From Candidatus Roizmanbacteria bacterium CG10_big_fil_rev_8_21_14_0_10_45_7 (lineage in GTDB: Bacteria; Patescibacteriota; Microgenomatia; UBA1406), in NCBI GenBank assembly GCA_002793745.1, contig PFEE01000079.1, positions 4,170-11,484 of the forward strand: DNA of 7,315 nucleotides, read 5' to 3'. Positions 1 to 5,738 of this stretch are shown here, one piece after another (position 1 is the stretch's first letter; each line of letters starts with the position of its first letter). The notes under the pieces are model-generated. The model was given only the letters and a program-made list of their open reading frames with translations, was not told where the DNA came from and searched no databases. A program made the translations under genes and the position numbers.

Positions 1-1107
1 TCCCTTCAGTAACACCACGGCATCAACCGATGAGGTGATAGTAGCTACCAGATCACCATAGGGTAAATTCTTGCTGTTGCCTCCCATGATAAGGACAGTG
101 TGGGTATACTGCTGTTCTTTCATAGCTGTAATGGCAGTTATAAGCGCAATAGGGGTAGTGGATGTTGTGTCGTTATATATGTCAACATCCTTAATGGTTT
201 CTATTTTCTGCAGCCGGTACGGCACTCCCTTAAATTCATACAGCATTTTTTCAATATGCTCGTCGGGGATACCCAGGGTGCGCCCAACCGCCTCTGCCAG
301 CGCCGCATTTGATCGGTTATGCGATCCGGGAACACTCAAATCTTTTTTGTATGAAGTCACCCATTGCAAAGCCGATTGATACGTACTTTTATCAATTTTA
401 TCTTTAAGTGACTCATCAACAATTAAGATGTCCTCAGGTTTCTGATAGGCAAACAGGGCTGTTTTGTCATACCAGTACGCATCCATTGATGGGTAAAAAT
501 TGAGATGATCGGGGTAGAAGTTAGTAAAGACCGCAATGTGAGGGCTTTTTTTAATGCGATGCAGTACGGCAAGCTGCCACGATGACAATTCAAGAACAAT
601 ATAGTCCAAGTTCTCTTGTTTATCCAGGATCTCTATCGTTGAGTTACCGGCAATATTACCGCCGATCGCCACCCGTTTTCCCACGCTCGATAGCATATTC
701 ACAATCATAGTGGTGGTTGTGGTTTTGCCTCTCGTTCCGGTAATGCCGATAACCGGAACCGTTACCGCCTTAAAAAAAAGCTCAATTTCGCTGGTTACCT
801 CAATTCCTTTTTTTCGTGCCTCAATGAGTTGAGGCATGTCCCACGGAACTGAGGGGCCGATAATAATAAGATCGATGTTGGTAAATACCTCATCGGGGTG
901 CCCACCAAGCGCAAACTGTATTGAAGGAAACTCCTTAAGCTCATCTACTGATGCCGCCAGGTCATGTTCATTTTTTTTATCAGTAATAGTCAGTGATTTT
1001 ACCTGTTGAGCTATGTAGCGAGCTAAACCTAATCCTCCTCCCTGCACCCCCAAACCTATCTGTAGTACCCTCTTTCCCTTTAATAGCGGCTGAAGTGCGT
1101 GATGCAT
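1..1107 (-). CDS. murD: UDP-N-acetylmuramoyl-L-alanine:D-glutamate ligase (MurD), 3' end cut by window
   Basis: MurD adds D-glutamate to UDP-MurNAc-L-Ala with ATP in the cytoplasm, the second amino acid of the peptidoglycan stem. The frame is open from ATG at 1107 to base 1 (369 residues); family members are about 440 residues, so only the end of the C-terminal domain is missing. The N-terminal nucleotide-fold domain opens with GLGVQGGGLG (residues 18-27). The ATP P-loop GITGTRGKT lies at 121-129, the catalytic LELSSWQL with Glu173 at 172-179, PDHL with His201 at 199-202, and Lys215 sits where the carbamylated lysine of MurD is expected. GSHNRSNAAL (261-270) starts the C-terminal domain. NDTTSTTP (312-319) replaces the common NDSKATN, so the family lysine there is Thr315. 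GGNSKNLPYGDL (342-353) follows. It diverges from the methyltransferase gene across 21 bases. No Shine-Dalgarno precedes the start, which begins the Rossmann strand at the usual distance. Assignment to MurD rather than another Mur ligase is firm. Confidence 0.93.
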   Translation of the reverse strand, partial: MHHALQPLLKGKRVLQIGLGVQGGGLGLARYIAQQVKSLTITDKKNEHDLAASVDELKEFPSIQFALGGHPDEVFTNIDLIIIGPSVPWDMPQLIEARKKGIEVTSEIELFFKAVTVPVIGITGTRGKTTTTTMIVNMLSSVGKRVAIGGNIAGNSTIEILDKQENLDYIVLELSSWQLAVLHRIKKSPHIAVFTNFYPDHLNFYPSMDAYWYDKTALFAYQKPEDILIVDESLKDKIDKSTYQSALQWVTSYKKDLSVPGSHNRSNAALAEAVGRTLGIPDEHIEKMLYEFKGVPYRLQKIETIKDVDIYNDTTSTTPIALITAITAMKEQQYTHTVLIMGGNSKNLPYGDLVATITSSVDAVVLLKG

Positions 1108-1118
1108 AGTGATAGACT

Positions 1119-1127
1119 ATTGTAGCA
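1119..1127 (-). promoter_or_regulatory. Possible extended -10 promoter element for murD
   Basis: Read on the minus strand this is TGCTACAAT, which fits an extended -10 (TGnTATAAT) with one mismatch. It ends 11 bases before the murD ATG, so transcription would start only about 4-5 bases ahead of the start codon and give a nearly leaderless message. No convincing -35 is visible at 17-18 bases, where the sequence lies inside the methyltransferase gene. Found by eye; short AT-rich matches occur by chance. Confidence 0.33.
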
Positions 1128-1128
1128 T

Positions 1129-1656
1129 ATGGCCATTATCATCCTTGCACTGGTAGTATTTTTACTGGCTCTTATTTATGTCTATGTTGCCATGGCAGTC
1201 TCCGATTGGCTTGGTGTTCCCTTTGTCCCCACGTACTCATGGGATGTAAAAAAACTACTCTCGACCATTAAAGCCCGCAAAAACGATGTGTTTTATGACA
1301 TTGGCGCCGGTGATGGGAGCGTGGTGCGCTATGCAGCTAAGCACTGGGGAATAGAGTCGTACGGGGTAGAAAAAAACAGAATGCTGGTGTGGTATGCACG
1401 CTTGATAAGTTGGATAACTAGGCAAACAGATGTTCACATGATTGCCGCTGATGCATTCTCTGTCTCATACCGCAACGCAACCATTATCTACCTGTATTTA
1501 TTTCCCGAGTTTATCGCAAAACTTATCGTGAAGCTTAAAAAAGAATGCAAACCAAGGACACTGGTTATCTCCCACAAGTTTATTATTAAGCCGTGGAGCA
1601 ACTCTCTGGAGCAATTCGAGGAAAAAACCAAAACGTACTTCTACCGCCTACCGTAA
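1129..1656 (+). CDS. Membrane-anchored class I SAM-dependent methyltransferase, FAM173 (ANKMT/ATPSCKMT)-like
   Basis: This 175-residue protein starts with a hydrophobic helix (about residues 2-24) that should anchor it in the membrane with the enzyme domain on the cytoplasmic side. Next comes VPFVPT (30-35), then SAM motif I, VFYDIGAGDG (54-63), an acidic residue closing strand 2 (Glu81) and NRMLVWYARLISW (83-95), which resembles the LVWYSRYRAW stretch I recall from human ATPSCKMT. Asp108 lies at the motif II position. YLYLFPE (121-127) and VISHKF (146-151) are in the places where FAM173-like bacterial enzymes carry YLLPE and SHxF. Relatives methylate lysines of mitochondrial membrane carriers or the ATP synthase c subunit. 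The substrate here is unknown; a c-subunit lysine is only a guess. No Shine-Dalgarno precedes the ATG, and the next in-frame ATG (codon 22) would delete most of the anchor. The gene lies alone on the plus strand between murD (divergent) and pheT (convergent). The methyltransferase fold is firm; the subfamily is likely. Confidence 0.85.
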   Translation: MAIIILALVVFLLALIYVYVAMAVSDWLGVPFVPTYSWDVKKLLSTIKARKNDVFYDIGAGDGSVVRYAAKHWGIESYGVEKNRMLVWYARLISWITRQTDVHMIAADAFSVSYRNATIIYLYLFPEFIAKLIVKLKKECKPRTLVISHKFIIKPWSNSLEQFEEKTKTYFYRLP

Positions 1657-1657
1657 A

Positions 1658-3625
1658 TTAAAGTTTTTTTATTTTCAGCTTCAGAGTTTTTTCAAGCTCA
1701 GTTACCATCTGCGGCAAAATTGATGTTCCGGCTTTAGGATAGGAATATATACGCATGGTAATGGCTGATTCAAACGAACCGCGGTATTCGATGCGATCGA
1801 TTTCTTTAAACTTTTTGGCAAGATGCTCGGTAATGTCGTTCCAGGTACGCTTTCCGTCAAACATATATGTTATATCTTCAATAACCGGTGTTCCTTTAAC
1901 TGGGTTCAATAATGGCGTAGGATCGTATGCTTCAATGAGTGAGGAAAGCAGTACATCGGCATATGAACGCCGGTCGGTAAGCATACCCACTTCGCCCGCT
2001 ATGTTGCCATTAATGCGTACGGCAGCACGGACTGACACCCATCGTACCGGCTGTTTCATAGGTACAAACTCAAGATTGCGTACGTGTAACAATGTGGCTA
2101 GGTTTTGAATGATTCCCTTCATCACATCAAATGACCGCGACGACATGAACGACAAATGGGGCTCCTCAATAGGCAAATCTTCCTCGCGTGGAATATAGAC
2201 ATTGGCGCACTCAAATATGCTGAGCTCCTTGATTTGAGATGATACGATAAACACCGCATGGTGTGACGGTATGAGGCTGCGGCGCAAATACGCGAGGTCT
2301 GTTGATAGGGGATTGGTAATTTCCAGGTGGTCTGTGATTTTGAGTCCCATAAACTCCATGTCTTTCTTGCCATACATTGAATAGGTATATACCTCATACA
2401 GTCCGCTGCTGCGCAAATGCTCTTTAATCATGCGGATGACACGATAGCGCTCGTCAAATGCCAATACCTCTCGATCTTCTTTGAATGCAAACGGTGACAG
2501 TGTTTCTCCAATACGGTCGTAGCCGTAAATACGTGCCACTTCCTCTACCACGTCAGCTTTCTCAAACATATCATACTGACGCCAAAACGGTACGGTCACC
2601 TGAAGTTCATCTCCATGAAGCTCTACCGAAAAGCCCAGTGATTCAAGAATGGTGATCATGTGCGGCGTTGATATATCCTCTCCAATACGGCTGCGGATAT
2701 AGTGACCGGTTATGGTAATCTTTGGAGCTTGATATACGTGCGGATAGTAGTCGAATGCCTTTGAAACAGCAACACCACCCGCAATCTGTTTCATAAGATC
2801 ATAGGCGTACCAAAAGGCTGGTTCTGCTCGCTCTGAATCCACTCCTTTTTCAAAGTATAAGCTTGAGTCACTCCGTGCTCCGGTTTTCATTGAGGTGGCA
2901 CGAATATGCAATTTATCAAACACCGGTACAAACAATATAATGCGCTTGGTACCGGCCGTTACCTGGCTGAGCTTACCTCCCATAATGCCTGCGAGGTCAA
3001 TGAGGTTGCCCTGTTTATCTTCAATGACAATATCTCCCCCCGGCAACACATAGTGCTTGCCGTCAAGTACCTGGATTTTCTCATCTTTTTGAGACAACCG
3101 GATAACCATGTTTCCACCGGGAATGGTGTCGTAATCAAACATGTGTACGGGCTGACCGAACACTAAGCGCACGTAGTTTGAGATATCAACTGCTGGGCTA
3201 ATTGAACGCATGCCTGCTTTTTCAAGTGCGCTCTGAATCTCAACCGGTGTAGTCTTGGTTGGATCGATGTCACACACCACAGCAATGAGTCGATTCACGA
3301 TACCTTCGTCTTTAATATCTATGCTAAGCAAGCTTTGCTCACCGAGTTGGCTTTTCGAATAGTCGCGCAAAATGTTTTTTATCCACGCAATCTCATGGTT
3401 AAATCGCGGCAAAATAGCCATAGCCTCCTGCGCAATACCCACTACTGATGCTGTATCAATGCGATTAGAGGTGATTTCAATATCAAACACTTCATCACCA
3501 TCTTCGGTGCGCACCACGTGTTCTACCGATGGACCACTCAGAGTAAGGCAGCGGGCGAATTCTGACGCGGAAATGCTCGTTTTAATATGCTTTTTCAGCT
3601 CTGAATACGGAATCAGGATGTTCAT
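1658..3625 (-). CDS. pheT: Phenylalanine--tRNA ligase beta subunit (PheT), short form lacking the OB tRNA-binding domain
   Basis: PheT pairs with PheS in the (alpha-beta)2 cytoplasmic enzyme that charges tRNA-Phe; the beta subunit edits mischarged Tyr-tRNA and binds tRNA. At 655 residues it is about 130-140 shorter than typical bacterial PheT. Order: B1 (1-36); direct passage to DIEITSNR (48-55), so the EMAP-like OB domain B2 is absent; B3/B4 editing domain (about 50-285) with GQPVHMFDYD (158-167), AGIMGG (212-217) and LYFEKGVD (256-263); B5 domain (about 300-372) ending DVVEEVARIYGYDRI; inactive synthetase-like B6/B7 (about 390-565); and a shortened C-terminal ferredoxin-fold anticodon-binding domain (about 580-655). 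Within the editing site the usual LLE motif reads ILF (Phe232), and Ser252 and Ser254 stand at the usual Thr and Ala positions. The ATG overlaps the pheS stop as ATGA, implying translational coupling. The stop lies one base from that of the convergent methyltransferase gene, and no terminator hairpin is visible. The assignment is certain. Confidence 0.97.
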   Translation of the reverse strand: MNILIPYSELKKHIKTSISASEFARCLTLSGPSVEHVVRTEDGDEVFDIEITSNRIDTASVVGIAQEAMAILPRFNHEIAWIKNILRDYSKSQLGEQSLLSIDIKDEGIVNRLIAVVCDIDPTKTTPVEIQSALEKAGMRSISPAVDISNYVRLVFGQPVHMFDYDTIPGGNMVIRLSQKDEKIQVLDGKHYVLPGGDIVIEDKQGNLIDLAGIMGGKLSQVTAGTKRIILFVPVFDKLHIRATSMKTGARSDSSLYFEKGVDSERAEPAFWYAYDLMKQIAGGVAVSKAFDYYPHVYQAPKITITGHYIRSRIGEDISTPHMITILESLGFSVELHGDELQVTVPFWRQYDMFEKADVVEEVARIYGYDRIGETLSPFAFKEDREVLAFDERYRVIRMIKEHLRSSGLYEVYTYSMYGKKDMEFMGLKITDHLEITNPLSTDLAYLRRSLIPSHHAVFIVSSQIKELSIFECANVYIPREEDLPIEEPHLSFMSSRSFDVMKGIIQNLATLLHVRNLEFVPMKQPVRWVSVRAAVRINGNIAGEVGMLTDRRSYADVLLSSLIEAYDPTPLLNPVKGTPVIEDITYMFDGKRTWNDITEHLAKKFKEIDRIEYRGSFESAITMRIYSYPKAGTSILPQMVTELEKTLKLKIKKL

Positions 3626-4650
3626 GAGTTATGGTAGTACAAACTGACATTCCCTTCATACAGCGGGCGCATGTCTTCTATAGAGCCGCGCATCATCAGA
3701 ATGCGCTCTATTCCAATGCCGAATGCCCAACCGCTGTATATATCGGGATCAATATTACCTGAACGCAATACGTGAGGGTGCACCATACCGGCTCCTCCCA
3801 ATTCAAGCCATCCGCTTTTACATACTTTGCACTTGCGGTTATCAACCATTCCCGTGCCGTTACAGATCGAACACGTAATATCCACTTCAAATGATGGCTC
3901 GGTAAATTGAAAGTGGTAGGGCCGTAACCTAGTTTTTACTTCGCTGCCATAGTATTCGCGTACAAAATGAGCAATCGTTCCCTTCAGGTGGTTAATCGTA
4001 ATGTCCTTATCTACACACAATCCCTCAAACTGATGAAACATAGGGGTGTGTGATGCGTCCCAATTAGGGCGGTAACACTTCGCAATGCTGATCATTCTAA
4101 TGGGAGGTCCTTGGCGTCGCAACATCTCTCGTGCCTGTCCCGATGAGGTATGGGGCGACATAACCATGCGTCCATACTTGGATGACACGGGTCCCCGCAC
4201 AAAAAACGTTTCAAAATCATCACGTGCGGGGTGAGTGGGGCCCATGTTAAGCGTATCAAATGAGAAATATTCCCACTCTACTTCGTGATAGGTGTAGTCG
4301 TAAAATCCAATTTTCTGGAATATGCGACGAATGTCGTCGATGGCTTTGGTGGTAAGATGCAGGTCGCCGGTCACCGTTCGCTCCCCGGGCAGCGTTACAT
4401 CAACTAGGGCCTTATGCGTATCAATTTCGGATAGCGTATTCCATTTCACGTCATAAATATCCTGCAATTCACGCTTGATGATATTAAGCTCGCTTCCCCG
4501 CTCTTTGCGCTCTTCAATCGACAGGTTTTTGAGTTCTTTGAGGGTTACAGTCAGTGAGCCATTTTTCCCAAACAGCTCATTATAGATAGCGATTAAATTC
4601 TCGCGCGATTGAGCGTTCTCAATCTTTTGTCGTGCGAGGTCAAAGTCCAT
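3622..4650 (-). CDS. pheS: Phenylalanine--tRNA ligase alpha subunit (PheS) with four-Cys zinc-knuckle insert
   Basis: PheS is the catalytic subunit of phenylalanyl-tRNA synthetase: it activates Phe with ATP and transfers it to tRNA-Phe. Its 342 residues match the family length. The N-terminal helical tRNA-binding arm carries FGKNGSLTVTLKEL (27-40) and LSIEERKERG (43-52). The class II core starts near 90 with THPARDDFETFF (139-150), then SPHTSSGQ (165-172), CYRPNWDASHTPMFHQFEGL (192-211; motif 2), FTEPSFEVD (249-257), and GWAFGIGIERILMM (307-320; motif 3). The Phe-pocket alanine in WAFG is present. Between FTEPSFEVD and GAGMVHPHVL lies a CxxC...CxxC insert (Cys260, 263, 274, 277), probably binding zinc, known from memory in some Firmicutes PheS. 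Five bases separate it from rplT, with no Shine-Dalgarno, and its UGA stop overlaps the pheT start. The gap is too small for the pheM attenuator found upstream of pheS in E. coli. Confidence 0.98.
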   Translation of the reverse strand: MDFDLARQKIENAQSRENLIAIYNELFGKNGSLTVTLKELKNLSIEERKERGSELNIIKRELQDIYDVKWNTLSEIDTHKALVDVTLPGERTVTGDLHLTTKAIDDIRRIFQKIGFYDYTYHEVEWEYFSFDTLNMGPTHPARDDFETFFVRGPVSSKYGRMVMSPHTSSGQAREMLRRQGPPIRMISIAKCYRPNWDASHTPMFHQFEGLCVDKDITINHLKGTIAHFVREYYGSEVKTRLRPYHFQFTEPSFEVDITCSICNGTGMVDNRKCKVCKSGWLELGGAGMVHPHVLRSGNIDPDIYSGWAFGIGIERILMMRGSIEDMRPLYEGNVSLYYHNS

Positions 4651-4655
4651 GGTTG

Positions 4656-5006
4656 TTATTTCATAGACTTAACGTGGGATACTAAGGCAGAAAACACGTT
4701 CGGCTCAGTGGTAAGCTTACTGAGGATCTTTCGATCAAGATCAACACGCTTTTCATGCAACGTATGTATAAAACTGCTGTATGAATAACCCAATGGTCTG
4801 AGAGCTGCGTTAAGACGCATAATCCACGTAGTACGCATTTGTCGCTTCCGTTGTTTGCGTCCTGCAAATGCATATTCACCGGCATGTGCTACTGCCTCAT
4901 GGGCAACTTTCACTAAACGGTTGCGCGTCATGCGATAACCCTTAGCTAGTCCCAGGAGTTTGTTATGCCGTTTGCGTGATACGACGCCTCGTTTTACTCT
5001 CGTCAT
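4656..5006 (-). CDS. rplT: 50S ribosomal protein bL20
   Basis: bL20 binds 23S rRNA early in large-subunit assembly. The 116-residue product has the family's full length and layout: a long basic N-terminal extension with TRVKRGVVSRKRH (2-14) and LAKGYR (20-25), then RKQRKRQMRTTWIMRLNAAL (50-69), YSYSSFIHTL (74-83) and the globular end with VDLDRKILSKL (88-98). In E. coli and Bacillus, L20 represses its own operon by binding a leader RNA. Here the start overlaps the rpmI stop as ATGA and infC and rpmI are 4 bases apart, so a regulatory RNA structure would have to lie inside coding sequence or upstream of the window. A weak GGGTG lies 9 bases before the ATG. Nothing suggests damage. Confidence 0.97.
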   Translation of the reverse strand: MTRVKRGVVSRKRHNKLLGLAKGYRMTRNRLVKVAHEAVAHAGEYAFAGRKQRKRQMRTTWIMRLNAALRPLGYSYSSFIHTLHEKRVDLDRKILSKLTTEPNVFSALVSHVKSMK

Positions 5007-5203
5007 GCGCTTGCACCCAATAACTTCTTAACTTTGGTTGCTTCGGTTAAAAATAGTGCCTTCGTACTCTTTAAGCGACGTTGTCGTGCTTTATTTTTTT
5101 TGGTTCGAAGATGGCGCATACCGTTACTGCGGTGAAGCACCTTGCCGGTTCTGGTTACGCGAAAGCGTTTTTTAATAGCCTTTTTCGTTTTTAGTTTTCC
5201 CAT
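5003..5203 (-). CDS. rpmI: 50S ribosomal protein bL35
   Basis: bL35 is a small, highly basic large-subunit protein. At 66 residues it has normal length. It shows the expected opening with MGKLKTKKAIKKRF (1-14), VTRTGKVLHR (16-25) and the basic core MRHLRTKKNKARQRRL (29-44), followed by the helix EATKVKKLLG (54-63). The ATG comes four bases after the infC stop within an A-rich run and has no Shine-Dalgarno, so translation probably depends on ribosomes finishing infC. Its TGA stop shares bases with the rplT ATG. The infC-rpmI-rplT order is the widely conserved IF3-L35-L20 group, which supports the call despite the small size. Confidence 0.96.
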   Translation of the reverse strand: MGKLKTKKAIKKRFRVTRTGKVLHRSNGMRHLRTKKNKARQRRLKSTKALFLTEATKVKKLLGASA

Positions 5204-5207
5204 TTTT

Positions 5208-5738
5208 TTATTTCTGTTGGGTGATGATCACCCGCAAAACTTTTCCCTGCATAACCGGTTCAGAAACCGTTTTTGCTATTCCTACCTGTGCAATGAAGCG
5301 AGTGAGAAATGCGCGCGCCTCTTGTTTTAATTCCAACTGTCTTCCTTTTAACCACAAACTTAACTTTACCTGATGGTTCTTCTCCAAAAACTCTTTCGCT
5401 CTTAGTGCCAATCGTGTCGCATCATTTTCCGCTACAAACAACCCTAATTTTATCTCTTTTACCTCTGTCTTTCCATGCGATTCGTTCTTTTCTTTCTTGG
5501 CAAGCAGATACAGGTACTTATTCAGCTCTATCAGTTTAACTACCGGCGGCACTGCCTTGGGCGCAATCTCAACGAGATCAATTCCCCGTTTTCGTGCCTC
5601 TACCAGCGCCTCATACGAACTCATTAACCCCACCTGCTTATTCTGATCATCCAGCACTCGTACCTGTGGTGCCCGTATCTCGTCGTTTACGCGAATAGAT
5701 CGGCGGCGTATATCTTTTTTAGATGGACTTCTTCTCAA
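5208..5738 (-). CDS. infC: Translation initiation factor IF-3, non-AUG start, divergent 30S-binding residues
   Basis: IF3 binds the 30S subunit, keeps it apart from 50S and checks the start codon and initiator tRNA. The frame gives 176 residues from TTG at 5738: a basic tail, an N domain starting RVNDEIRAPQVRVLD (16-30) with RGIDLVEIAP (51-60) and PPVVKLIELNKYLY (64-77), a Lys-rich linker (80-94), and a C domain starting VKEIKL (93-98) and ending VLRVII (167-172). No ATG or GTG start is possible: a stop lies two codons before the TTG, and the first internal ATG (codon 39) would remove a third of the N domain. ATT at codon 15 (5694-5696) is an alternative, giving 162 residues and recalling the AUU start of E. 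coli infC. The family DYGK reads ELNK, and several arginines of the C domain are replaced. With the TTG start it overlaps thrS by 20 bases. Identity is firm; the start is uncertain. Confidence 0.93.
   Translation of the reverse strand: MRRSPSKKDIRRRSIRVNDEIRAPQVRVLDDQNKQVGLMSSYEALVEARKRGIDLVEIAPKAVPPVVKLIELNKYLYLLAKKEKNESHGKTEVKEIKLGLFVAENDATRLALRAKEFLEKNHQVKLSLWLKGRQLELKQEARAFLTRFIAQVGIAKTVSEPVMQGKVLRVIITQQK

Noticed and set aside
71..379. 102-residue plus-strand open frame
   Set aside because: It lies wholly antisense to murD, whose motifs are unambiguous; the translation shows no recognisable domain.
1595..1614. Direct repeat GGAGCAA twice, 13 bases apart
   Set aside because: Both copies are inside methyltransferase coding sequence, in different codon phases; a single short repeat is expected by chance.
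1664..1671. T-run as a rho-independent terminator for the methyltransferase gene
   Set aside because: No GC-rich hairpin precedes the seven Ts; the run encodes the Lys-rich end of pheT on the other strand.
1755..2108. 117-residue plus-strand open frame
   Set aside because: Antisense to the pheT B6-B8 region; best explained as a codon-bias shadow.
5003..5006. ATGA overlaps (also 3622-3625) as possible frameshifts joining genes
   Set aside because: Each protein on either side has full family length and its own start, so these are ordinary stop-start overlaps rather than fusions or slippage sites.
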